Shown here: in pieces, positions 42,552-53,293 of the stretch
Numbering within the stretch: the stretch's first letter is position 1
Layout of the letters: every line of letters starts with the position of its first letter
DNA from: Meconema thalassinum
Lineage: Eukaryota > Arthropoda > Insecta > Orthoptera > Tettigoniidae
Reading direction: 5' to 3'
DNA length: 64,000 nucleotides
Assembly (NCBI GenBank): GCA_946902985.2
Contig: OX336389.2
Coordinates: 280,471,527-280,535,526, forward strand
Notes under the pieces: generated by a model
The model's input: only the letters and a program-made list of their open reading frames with translations
Databases searched by the model: none
Told to the model about the DNA's origin: nothing
Translations under genes and position numbers: made by a program

Positions 42552-44391
42552 ATGTCCTGCTCCAAAAAGAGGAAGATTGCCTGCGAGTGTCGAGTTTTTC
42601 AAGAAAAATGGGGTGAAAAGTACTTTGTGGTAAAAAACAGCAACAAAACATTGTGTCTCATTTGTAATGAAACCATAGCGGTCCTAAAAGAGTTCAATGT
42701 CCGAAGACACTTTGAAACCAGACATGGTCAAAGCAAATATGCTCAGCTCTCAGGTAAACTTAGAATAGAAATATTAGCCGCTATGAAGGCATCCTTGACC
42801 TTACAAAGAAAGATATTTACTAAACGTAGTCTACTGATGAAAATGAGTCTGTAGTACGCGCAAGCTACAAAATTGCTCATATTTTAGCTAAGGCAGGCAA
42901 ACCTTTCACTGATGGGGAAATATTAAAAAATTGCATTTCAAAAGCTGTTGAGGAGCTTTGCCCTGACAAACTTCCGTTGGTAAATTCTATTAGTCTGTCT
43001 CGTAACACTATCACTCGTCGAACCGAAGATCTTGGCAAAGACGTCAATCGTCAATTAATATTAGCTTGTGAAAAATTTGAGTGCTTTTCTATTGCTTTGG
43101 ATGAGTCCACTGATACCTCTGATTCAGCTCAGGTTCTATTGTTTATTAGAGGAGTGAATAGTGAATTTCAAATTACCGAAAAACTGGCTGGAGTTCACTC
43201 AATGGAAACTACATTAGCTGGTGAAGAAATATTTTTTAAGGTTAAGGAAACTATTTTTGCACATGGACTTGACTTAAAGAATTTAGTTGGAGTGACTACA
43301 GACGGAGGTCGAAACATGTGTGGTGAAAAAACTGGTTTTGTTGGAAATGTATGCAAAGCAGTGAAAGACACCGGTGGAGAAAAACCAATCATACTGCATT
43401 GTATCATACATCAGCAGGCTTTGTGCGGCAACAGTTTGAAAATATCTGAAGTTATGACTGTTGTTATTAAAACAGTAAATTACATACGCTCACACTCCCT
43501 AAAACACCGCCAGTTTAAGTTATTTTTGGCCGAAATGGACAGTGTTTATCCGGACCTTCCCTATCATTGTGAGGTCCGATGGCTCAGTAGAGGTAAAGTG
43601 TTACAAAGGTTTTTTGAACTTCGTGCAGCAGTAGATATGTTTATGTTTGAACAAGGCCGTCAAGTGCCTGAGCTTTCTGATCCGTTGTGGCTGTGGAAGT
43701 TAGCATTTTTAGTTGACATTATAATGCACATAAACTTTTTAAACTTGAAACTATAGGGAGTTCATTCACTTGTTTTTGATGCCTACCATCATGTTAAGGC
43801 TTTTAGGAAAAACTTGCACTGTTTGACAAACAGCTTACCAAGAACGATTTGGGTCATTTTGAGACATGTAAAGATTTTTTATCTGAAGCTGGTGCGCCCT
43901 TCTCTTCTGACTTTGCTGCTGATGTCGTCAAGCAATTGAGCCAGCAGTTTAATGACAGATTTGAAGATTTTGACCAAGAATGTGACAAAATCAACCTATT
44001 TCACAATCCTTTCAAATGTGAAATTGATTCTGCGCCAACAAGCCTTCAACTTGAAATCATTGACTTAACAACAAATGAAATACACAAGGAACATTTTCAG
44101 GAGTGCTACAAAAATGGTGACCTGTTGCCGTTCTACAGCTCCTTGAACAATGAAGATTTCAAAAACTTGAAAACGTTTGCTCGTACCATGTTTTCAGTGT
44201 TTGGCTCAACTTTCGTTTGTGAACAAGCATTTTCCAAAATGAACTACATAAAATCAAAATTTCGAGCTTCACTCACTGATGAACACTTAACATCCTTATT
44301 AATGATTGGTACAACTAAGTTCGAACCAAAATGGAGAGAAATTTTATGTACGGTACCGGTACAAAGCAGTTCCATTCATCGCACTAACTAA
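42552..44391 (+). pseudogene. hAT transposase, GTF2IRD2-like, broken
   Basis: Starts MSCSKKRKIACECRVF, then a BED-like zinc finger (CLICNETIAVLKEFNVRRHFETRH). The frame is lost near 42830 and regained at VVRASYKIAHILAKAG. The core follows with FSIALDESTDTSDSAQ (first D), VGVTTDGGRNMCG (second D) and the helical region, HCIIHQQALC, and PYHCEVRWLSRGKVLQRF. A stop at 43754 and a frame change at 43830 precede the dimerisation part (FSVFGSTFVCEQAFSKMNYIK). About 590 residues in total. With three lesions it is non-functional, but motifs are well kept. Confidence 0.88.
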
Positions 44392-44754
44392 ATTTCTATG
44401 AACTTTATTTCATAATTGTATTAATAATTGTGTCAAATGAACATAAATAATCACTCTTTGTCATTCATGCTGTATGAGTATATTAAAAATCATCGTACAT
44501 CAATTTTGGAGGGATTTATTAAAAATATTTACATTTATTTTTAGTGTTTTATTTTTGTATCCGCTATAAATAAATATATAAAACAGCAAAAACACTAAGA
44601 AACCTAAGCTCAGACTGCTACAAAACTCACCATATTGCACTTATATATTTTTTAAAATTCCATACCCTCCAAATCCCCCGGAGTGTTATTGGCCCGCAAG
44701 GCCCCCCAACTATTTACAATGTGGCCCTTAGTTTAAAAAGTTTGGGCAGCCCTG

Positions 44755-44970
44755 TAGCCCATGAGGTACTTTTAGTTGAAATCAAGCACATAGGCCTAAT
44801 ATCTGGGTAGGATCCACCTGCACCGATCTTGTGAACGTTTCATCCCGAATGGAAGTTAAACCTCATAAATTATGATTATCTTCAATCTCAATTCCAGCAC
44901 CCCCTCTTCATACACGCGTCAAACATCTAGATATCTCTTCCCTGCTGTTAAATACATGCATGAATGAGTG
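44755..44970. repeat. Segmental duplicate, filled-site copy, right part
   Basis: Continues the match to 31945-32160 (atctgggtaggatcca, tcatcccgaatggaagttaa, cgcgtcaaacatctagat). Confidence 0.85.
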
Positions 44971-45409
44971 CTGTTTGGGTGACTTACGCTAATTAAACAT
45001 CTGTTTGGGGCATGAAATATTCGGTACATTCCCCCAAGAGGTTACGCGAACTCCATATGTGTGACCCTTTGGGATTGCGCGGTGCAGAGCGGCGCACATG
45101 GCATGCAATCGCAGTAATAACTTTATCCCAGAGTCGGCAGATGGCTCCTAGCACGACACGCCACAACCAGTCTGTTCGTTCCGCCAGGAGTCAAGTCGCG
45201 ACACGGACTTGTAGGCCGTGTGTCTGCCTGCCTGCAAATGTCGAGATGATGAATGGATAGCATGGCTCCCCAAATGTGACGATGAGAGCTGTAAAGTTCG
45301 ATTTAGCTCTTGACTTCAGCTCCGAGCTAGTTCCCCTTACTTGTATTTCTTGGCAAGGTCGTCCCTAATCACCTCCCTCCCCTGTCCTCTTATCTAGAGC
45401 AGGACAACT
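44971..45409. other. Unassigned stretch
   Basis: GC-richer than its surroundings; a plus frame at 45012-45260 has no recognisable motif. Nothing supported. Confidence 0.35.
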
Positions 45410-45707
45410 GGGCATTTTGTATCCAGGGTGGTGGTGGTGGCGATTGCTGTTTAAAGAGGCAAAACATCTAGGTCATCTGCCCATAAAGGTTTGGGGGATA
45501 GTGTAAATGATGATGAGATGTAAACTAGAACTAAAACTATTGCCTCATGGGGGAAACTGAGAAGTGATTTTCCATGGTTTTCTACTTTTCCTCCAGGTAA
45601 TTGTGCAGATGGCACCTAACACAACGCCACAGCTACGGGCACACTAGGTCTCAGATATCCTAATACAATCGGGGGTGGAGGAGAACAAAAGCTGACCAAG
45701 GGAGGTC

Positions 45708-45708
<1 letters not shown>

Positions 45709-45783
<75 letters not shown>
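45709..45783. repeat. Palindromic (AAT)n(ATT)n microsatellite
   Basis: A run of ATA/AAT repeats switches to ATT repeats, making a self-complementary stretch that marks the S4 tail. Confidence 0.92.
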
Positions 45784-45812
45784 GTTATTGGTTTTACGTT
45801 CCTTTTAACTAC

Positions 45813-46012
45813 GGGGGCGTGGTGGCACAGCGGTCATGCTGTTGGCCTCTCACCACGGCGGACCGGGTTCGATTACCGGTCAATGCATGTGAGATTTTCA
45901 ATGTGAAAAGCCATGTCCTGTGGTTCGGATTCCATGTAAAAAGGAGGTCCCGTGGCTCATGATCTCGAGATTAACGGTCACTTGAAACTACAATCTTCCT
46001 TGGCCTCTTTAC
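45813..46012 (+). repeat. SINE family S9 inside S4
   Basis: Head gggggcgtggtggcacagcg, B box gggttcgattaccgg at about 45866, single copy, orientation opposite to S4. The S4 sequence resumes with atggcttttagagacgcc. Confidence 0.72.
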
Positions 46013-46652
46013 TAATATGGCTTTTAGAGACGCCGGGGTGCCGGAAGGGAGGTCAACAGGAAAGGTGGCACAGAGGAGGCCGGCACAAGTATTAAAAGAA
46101 GAAATGGAAAGAGATAATGGAAATGAAAGACAGGGAAAAGAAATGCCCTCAACCCTCAAAGAATGAGGACTGAGGGACTTAGAAACAAGTAAAGCCATGA
46201 AAGGGGAAGAGAAGAGGGTCCGCCCCAAAGCCAATGAAAACAGGAGAGGAATCCCTCGGGCTTGCCAAATCCCGAAATCACCAGCCGTCAGTCCTTGAGG
46301 GTGTAGCACTATCCAGGGTTGCTACATGCACCACTTGGCAGAAGGCATGGGATAACAAGAAAAGAAGAAGCTATCAGGAAAGAAAGACGAGGGCCAATTA
46401 AGGCGGGAAAGGGAAAGACCCAGTAAGTCTCGGATACTCTAATACCGTCGGGGTTGGAGAACAAGAGCTGACCAAGGGAGGTCGACAGCAAAGGTAGCAG
46501 AGAGGAGCCCAGCACAAGTAAGTGGAAGCAATGCCAGACTCAGCTGGGGTCCCGTGGTCACCAACCTACAGCCCACTAGTTGTGGGGGAAGGGGCATCTT
46601 GTGTCCAAGAGGTCCCTGAGCATAGCCGTAGAAACAATGTTGTCGCTAGTAA

Positions 46653-46968
46653 ATGAAATGAAATGAAAATCCACAGTCTGCTTCCAGTCGACCGACCGGG
46701 TCAGGGATGGAATGAATGAAGCCCCCATCTAACGGCGAGGATATGAACTGTGCCGGCTGCCGAAGCCTGCCGCACTCCCCTGGGGCAATGATTAAATGAA
46801 TGACAGATGAAATAAAATGATAGTGGAGTGTGTTGCTGGAAGGAAATTTTGACAGGGAAAACCGGAGTACCCGGAGAAAAACCTGTCTGCCTCCGTTTTG
46901 TCCAGCACAAATCTCACATGGAGTGATCGGGATTTGAACCACGGACCCAGCGGTGAGTGGCCGGCGGT
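46653..46968 (-). repeat. SINE S5
   Basis: Fourth S5 copy; ends at the head region (gtgagtggccggcgg in plus sense). Confidence 0.82.
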
Positions 46969-47105
46969 CGCTAGTAAATAATGTAGTCTATTTAAACTAT
47001 CAAAACTTCCGAAATTACTGACCGATCGTGATGATGCATTGGCTATATTAAACTACTTACTGCTGCTCCACAGCTGATGTTGCCTAAAATGACGATAATA
47101 CATCA

Positions 47106-47469
47106 ATACCGGGCACGGTGGACGAGAGCGTTAACACGCTAGCTCGTGCCTCGTTGGCATCGGGAGAGCATGGGTTCGAACTTTGAATCCCACTTCGGCC
47201 GCCCTGGAAATGGTTTTCGTGGTTTTCCATTTTCACCACCAGGCAAATGCCGGGACGGTTCCTTTCAACAGGTCCAAGGCCAACTTCCTTTCAAAATCCC
47301 TTCCCAAGTCAGTGGTCGAATGGGCGATCGACCTCTTACTGTCCCAAGTTGTATCTGCTGATAAAGTGTGTTCAGTTCCTACACACCGTCCTTGTGAATG
47401 TAAGGGAATGATCCGTCAGTCCGTGCAAAAAGCCAAACTGGGAGAGTAAGCGATTTAAAAAAAAAAATG
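47106..47469 (+). repeat. SINE S2, full length
   Basis: Head cggtggacgagagcgttaac and B box region with a small internal duplication (gggttcgaactttgaatccc), full body and gcgatttaaaaaaaaaa end. Confidence 0.82.
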
Positions 47470-47539
47470 TCAGTCAAGTACAGTAATTGTTTTCTCCACG
47501 CCCGTAGTATGCTGAAGCATGACGGGCTTATAATGCCTC

Positions 47540-47955
47540 AAAGCATTTGTTGTAGTTATTTGTCTTGAGGGGTTTGGACAATCGTGACGATTTATCCCCG
47601 TGTACTTGGATATGTGTGTATATGTATCTGTTAACCAGTGATAGTGTAATGGCTGTATTAGTGTGTGTATTTGTTTTTCAGATGAGGATTGTGAAGGAGA
47701 TGGCCGTGGCCTGAAGTGAGGAACTATCCCGGCAATTGCCTGGAGTAGAAGTGGGAAACCACAGAAAACCACTCCAGGATGACTGAGCTGGGCATCGAAT
47801 ACCACCTCTTCTAAGTTTTGCCTCACGAGGCTGAATGTACCCCGTTCCAGTCCTTTGGCCAGAATTACATTTTTTGGCAGATCCGGGAATCAAACCCGGA
47901 CCTCCGGGGCGACAGCCAAGAATGCTAGCCGCTACACCACCAGGTGGTCTTCATT
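47540..47955 (-). repeat. SINE S3, minus strand, full length
   Basis: From ttgtagttatttgtcttgag (tail side) to gctagccgctacaccaccagg (head). Both B boxes are visible in reverse (gggcatcgaataccacc at 47790; gggaatcaaacccgg at 47885). Confidence 0.83.
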
Positions 47956-48004
47956 ACAAAAAAAAAAGTAAGGTCATTAGTCATCAGATCCACTCTCTTA
48001 GACC

Positions 48005-48130
48005 AGGGATGCTCAAACAGCCTGCAGGCCAGATACGGCCCTCCATGGACATTCCATCCAGCCTACATTATGATCCCACCCAGTCAATGCATGTGAAATT
48101 TTTAGCCTACTTTTCACATTTTGCAAAAAT
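48005..48130. repeat. hAT-terminus-like fragment
   Basis: ccagggatgctcaaacagcc ... ggccagatacggccctcc resembles a hAT end, and an abbreviated copy is at 50225-50285. No partner terminus found. Confidence 0.45.
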
Positions 48131-48167
48131 GAGGAAAAAGCAGTCTTATGAGATCGATCCGGGAAAA

Positions 48168-48219
48168 TGTGTGTCTGTCTGTCTGTCTGACTGTGTGTCT
48201 GCCCCCCCCCCCCCCCCCC
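48168..48219. repeat. (TGTC)n and poly-C stretch
   Basis: A TCTG/TGTC run followed by about 18 C, then ctaaacggctgcagcaatca. This wording is common at the start of insect Helitron-like repeats. Confidence 0.7.
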
Positions 48220-48469
48220 TATCAACTCCTAAACGGCTGCAGCAATCAAAACCAAATTTAGTATGAGTAAAGATGTGCACCGGAACAGCTCACGTCCATA
48301 TTTGAAAATGATGTCAGTGCTACCAACAGCTGAAAAACGCACTAGAAATTTGAGCTCCATGTTGGATATCTTGCAAGGTATGCATGGGAGCTATTCCAAA
48401 ATTGGCACACATGTAGATAATACTATTTCAGTTTAATTTCCAGGAGGTCAACCATGACAGTGTTGCCAA

Positions 48470-49270
48470 AATAATTTTAAGCCTTCTGATAGGTCCAATG
48501 TTTAAATGCATATAACTTCTACACTATCAACTGGATTTCAACCAAATTTTGTATGTAATATCTGTACATAAACAGATATGACTGAGCGTATTCTTAAGAG
48601 CCACCAGGGCTGCCAACTGTTAATAATTGCTCTCTCTATTTTTTTAAATCCAAATACCAATATATCAGGAAGTATGCAAGCCAACAGCTTTAAACTATGC
48701 ACACGTATATTCTGACATTTTAGATTAATTTGGAGTAACTTATATACGTCAGTTCTACCAACATGATTATAAGCCTGCTGATAGTACCAATTTTTAAATA
48801 CATGTAACTTCTATACTATCAGTTGGATTTCAACCAAATTTCGTATGTGCAATGTGTACCATAACAGATATGACTATAAGTATTGTTAAGAGCAATCAGG
48901 GCTGCCAACTGTTAATAAATGCTGTCTATATTCTTTTTACCCTAATATCAATATATCAGAAAGTATGCAAGCCAACAGCTCTATACTTTGCACACGTATA
49001 GCACCTGACATTCTAGATTAATTTGGAGTAATTAATACAAGGCGGTGCTGCCAACATGATTCTATGCCTGCTGATATGTCCAATTTTAAAATACATGTAA
49101 CTTCTATACTAACAAATGGATTTCATCCAAAATTGGCACAACAAGATATCATAATAATTCAGATTATTTCTGACCAGCACACGCATGGTATTGTTGGCAA
49201 CATGCTTTTACGCGTGCTAATTGATCCAGTGTCGAACTGCATGTAACGTCCATTGGACTTCAACCAAATT
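48470..49270. repeat. Tandem array of a ~292-bp unit
   Basis: The block cctgctgatagtaccaat ... tggatttcaaccaaattt recurs at about 48481, 48774 and 49067, followed by cagggctgccaactgttaat and tatgcaagccaacagct. Units have diverged by roughly a tenth to a fifth by eye. Non-coding. Confidence 0.78.
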
Positions 49271-49825
49271 TTGTATTCTGTACCTTAAGAGGTGGAACTA
49301 AGAATATATTCAGTCACCAGGGCTGCCAACTGTAGTGCTCTATTAGGCTACATTATACCAGGTATATTTTGAACTAATTAGATATTTCTATATTACCAAC
49401 TTAATTTCGTCATTATTCTAGATAGGTTCATATACTGTAGAATAATCATTGGCATGAAAAGTAGGCTGTATAGTTCTTCACAGAACTTCTTGTTAAAAAT
49501 GGAAAGTCACATCTAGGGAGCAGGAATGTTAGCAACCAACATCTACAATACATCTCGCAGTTTACCACCACCAATCAGCAACCCAACACTGGCGTTATAA
49601 CTTCTTACACTAGTAGCTGTCATTATGTTGGTCAGTCTGTCAATGTTGACATTTGTATCCATATAACATGCACTTATATCTCAGGGAAGTTAATCCTTGT
49701 AGTTAGGGAATCACATAAATTCTGGGTGTTCGATAACGTGAGCATATCAACACATGCATCATACAATAATGCTAAAATTAACCCTGTGATTTGCCCAAGA
49801 GGACCACGAATATCCAAGGACAACT
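49271..49825. other. Unassigned stretch
   Basis: The first part may be a last decayed unit of the 292-bp array (gccaccagggctgccaactg-like at 49315). Otherwise nothing seen. Confidence 0.35.
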
Positions 49826-49827
49826 GG

Positions 49828-50165
49828 ATGTGTGTGTGTAATTTTATCTGTTAACCTGTGATAGTGTGATGGCTGTATTAGTGTGTGTATTTGTTTTTCA
49901 GACGAGGATTGTGAAGGAGATGGCCGTGGCTCCATGTACTTGGATATGTGTGTGTAATTTTATATGTTAACCTGTGATAGTGTGATGGCTGTATTAGTGT
50001 GTGTATTTGTTTTTCAGATGAGGATTGTGAAGGAAATGGATGTACCCCGTTCCAGCCTTTTGACCAGAATTAATTTTTTTGGCAGATCCGGGAATCAAAC
50101 CCGGACCTCCGGGGCGACAGCCAAGAATGCTAGCCGCTACACCACCAGGTGGTCTTCGTTACCAA
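49828..50165 (-). repeat. S3 fragments with an internal ~120-bp duplication
   Basis: The tail-proximal S3 piece (ttaacctgtgatagtgtgat ... ggattgtgaagga) occurs twice in tandem (about 49850 and 49969). A head piece with reverse B box (gggaatcaaacccgg) follows at about 50089. Confidence 0.75.
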
Positions 50166-50289
50166 GGACATGCCGCATACAATAATGCTGAATACAACTG
50201 GACAACTGTATGTGTGTGTGTAATCAGTGATGCTCAAACTACAGCCTGCAGGCCAGATACGGCCATGGACATTCCATCCAGCTACTGAA

Positions 50290-51364
50290 TTGTCCTCAAG
50301 AGGCTGAGTGCATCCTGTATCAGTCCTCATGCCAAGTGTGCTATGCCGACACCACGGTACAGGGCTACTCTCATATAATAATGGTAATAGTATTGTACAG
50401 GGGACCCGCGCTGACCATGCGTCACCCCAAATCTGCAGGCCAGGCGTTATTATTTTTTTATGCAGTGTAGTATTCAAGGGCTTAGTGATTCTGCTCTTTT
50501 CATTGTTGTATGGTTATGGTCTCTCTATAGTCCTTGTCACACTATTTGACTCGGCCCGGAATTAGGCCAGGTCCACTGTGGCAAAGAATCAATGCTCTGT
50601 TTACTACATCACAGTGCAGTGCTTCGTAGATAGTATTCATTTTAATTTTGATGTAGTCAGCTTGCTTTGAGGGTCATTTTTCTTTAATTTCAGCAACATT
50701 GTAGTTTATAAAACAGTTGAAATAATTTTCATGTTACTAGCTCACAAATTTGTAAGTTCATATTAACGGACGCAGTCCAATTGAGCCAGTTAATCACACG
50801 GATAAAATCGGACAGACTTTCGACGCCAGTATGATCTGTCCCTTCGATAATTCCTAGTCCGATTGGGCCTGCGATAGCCCATTAGCAGCTTTCCCTCTCT
50901 TCCCCCACTCTCCAGCCAACACTTACCACACTGTTCGCATGTTCCAAACTTTTGTCATAGAGACTGTTGGAGCCAAGTGTTTCTCAGCTTGACCGTCCCA
51001 GGGGTGTCAATTACTAAAGTCACATAACCTATATGACCTAGCTTTCAGGTTATGGCAATAACTGTGTGGAAAAGTTTTATACAAAGAATACGATATGTCA
51101 TCATTAAATAATTAATAAATATATGTTTCAGTGTTTTGCTCTAGATCCCAATGCACCTAGGTATTTTGTACAGCCCTGCATGGCAGAGCGTTGATAGGAA
51201 ATTCAAGAGCCATTGAGTCATTCTTCAAGAAAAAATAGGAATATCTTCGGTTTTGGGTTTTCACATTGGTAGTAGTGGGGGATGGGAGGTAGGATGATTT
51301 TAGCGGAAGAACCAGAACTTGGCCTGGGGAAAGTGGCGTGAGAGGACCTTGCAATGGAATGACA
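50290..51364. other. 1.1 kb with nothing recognised
   Basis: No frame, repeat or RNA signal that I can support. Confidence 0.4.
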
Positions 51365-51822
51365 TGAGTATTTTGAATCTGATATGGCATTTTCAATCTA
51401 TATAGCATTGTGCATTTTCAATTTCAATTGCATTTTGTAAGTACAGTATTTTGAATCTCAATTGCATTTTGTAAGTTCATTACTTTCAATCTAAAGTGCA
51501 TTTTGTAGGCCTACATACTTTTAATTTCAATTGCATTTTGTAAGTATTTGGAATTTCAACTGCATTTTGTGAGTATTTCGAATCTACATTGCGATTTGTA
51601 AGTATTTTGAACCTCAACTACCTTTTGTAAGTATTTCCCACTCTACCTTTTTTGAGTCGTTTCAGTCTAAGTTCCGTTTTTGTAAGTATTTTCAATCTAT
51701 CTTGGTTTTCGTTATGGTTTACATTTCATTGTCATTTTTCCTGTCACCCAGACCATTAGGGACCGATAACCTAGACGTTTGGCCCCTTAAAACAACAATT
51801 ATCATCATCATCATCATCTAAT
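51365..51822 (+). mobile_element. Retroposon X, 5'-truncated, VNTR type, plus strand
   Basis: Starts within the minisatellite (tattttgaatctgatatggc) and continues through about ten degenerate units to the 3' domain (cagaccattagggaccgata ... ccccttaaaacaacaattatc) and a (ATC)n tail. It matches the complement of 55621-56110. Confidence 0.82.
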
Positions 51823-51845
51823 CCTGCCGCATTGAATTGAGTAGT

Positions 51846-53248
51846 AGATAAGATGGAGTAACTAGATAAATAACAGCCTTTGTACTTGAGTATATTTACT
51901 TTCTCTGAAATCCACTGATAAAACACCTCTTTTAGTGGGTCACAGAAAGATCAACTCTTATGATTAGCTGGTGCAATTCGACAACACCCAACACCAACAC
52001 TTGTTAACCATAATATTCTGTAACGAGTAGCATCTAATCTAATCAATACAAATGTCGTGTAACTATTGCAATAGTAATGTTAGTTACCCTTTCTATGAGA
52101 AGGGGTTGTATGTGACTAACGTCAAGCACACAACAAGGAAAGTCCAGGCAGGCAGAACTTTCAGCTGCCACATTCCTCGTGACAAGGGAGCGTATGACCC
52201 AGTGGTTACTTTGTGTTACTTTGTCCTTGCTGCAGTGCTGATTATTATGCAAACGAGCTGAGTCGAGCAGATATGTACCTAGTGGAAATGTTATTGATGA
52301 CTTTTATTGGCATTCATTTGTGTTTCTCTCATTTAATATGAGTTATAAAAATGTCTTTGATGTGGCCGGGCATTTTATTACCAGGCTCGATAAGTTACTC
52401 TATTATGCCATAATATAGAAATCTTAATCTCGTAATATTGTGACATTGATTAATACCGGTACATCTTCAGAGATCATATTTGTTTAGATTGACAAGAGTT
52501 TAATCAAGCTATAAAAAGGTGTCATAAGAGAGGGAGAGAAGAAATTACAGATACAAAGATGGCAAGACCTCAGGGAAGCAGATTAGTCTTGTAGAATTTG
52601 TGTCGGGAGGAGGAAGCAGTGGAATGCAGCAGGAAGATGCGGCTCTATGTTTTGTTGTTGGAACAGGTACCCTATTTTGTATTGTTTAGCATGACAACTT
52701 TAAGAACCACCTATAAGCAATTGGACGTACTGCTCCTGAAATTAGAAATCGTAAATGAAGAATCTCAAAATTGCCTACACTCAGACATTCAAAACCAACT
52801 CAGTACTGCTGGACAAATTACATAGGTAGTTCGATTTACCAACATTTAAGACCCCACAGGAAATTATGTTTATGGATGAGTACTGCGAGGTAAGGAAGGG
52901 ATCAACATTTTATTTATGAATTACATTTTTTTAAGAGTCAAATATTGCTTTTAAGACTGTAAAAGTTGATTTCATTGCATAAATAACGAATAACAAATGA
53001 AATTAAATACTAAATAAAACGGATTTCAGGTGATTGAACCAGTAACTATTGCCATAGACATTCTTCAAGGAGAAAAATAAATATATATTGACCTGCTGCC
53101 AACATGGAGGGTGGCGGTGTCTCTAGAAGACCTGCCAAAAATGGAATTCTGTGACCCACTAAAAGAGGTGTTTAACAGTGGATTTCAGAGAAAGTAATTA
53201 TACTGAAGTACAAAGGCTGTTATTTATCTAGATAATCCATTTTATCTC
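51846..53248. mobile_element. Element with ~100-bp terminal inverted repeats
   Basis: The left arm (51846-51947, with taaataacagcctttgtact) is the near-perfect complement of the right arm (53148-53248). The arms contain ctttctctgaaatccact and ttttagtgggtcacaga. The 1.2-kb interior has small frames (e.g. 52598-52825) without recognisable motifs. A DNA transposon is the simplest reading; family unknown and target duplication not resolved. Confidence 0.72.
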
Positions 53249-53293
53249 ATCATCATTGGCTTTAACTCGAATCCGAGTATAAATCATCTTCCT

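Larger units (their letters stand above)
41641..44754 (+). mobile_element. hAT element, GTF2IRD2/ZBED-like (about 3.1 kb)
   Basis: Termini are CAGGACTGCCCAAAC and, in complement, CAGGGCTGCCCAAAC. Comparison with the empty duplicate at 31945-31960 shows TAGCC on both sides, i.e. a 5-bp duplication rather than the usual 8. It holds one transposase pseudogene plus two earlier or later insertions (an LTR-element integrase scrap and an S1 SINE). Confidence 0.87.
45709..46044 (-). repeat. SINE S4 nested in X
   Basis: Bounded by the perfect 11-bp duplication AAGGGAGGTCA (45698-45708, 46045-46055). It starts with a 70-bp (AAT)n(ATT)n tail and is itself split by another SINE at about 45813-46012. Confidence 0.85.
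45427..46591 (-). mobile_element. Retroposon X with nested SINEs
   Basis: Bounded by a 17-bp duplication with a few mismatches (gggcattttgtatccag 45410-45426, gggcatcttgtgtccaa 46592-46608). The tail at the left is a GGT repeat instead of GAT. X sequence runs to 45708 and resumes at 46056. No VNTR. Confidence 0.82.

Noticed and set aside
45012..45260. Small plus-strand frame in the GC-richer stretch
   Set aside because: No motif, no recognisable splice context, and length within chance expectation.
52043..52261. Overlapping small frames on both strands inside the long-inverted-repeat element
   Set aside because: No recognisable domain, so not called as its transposase.
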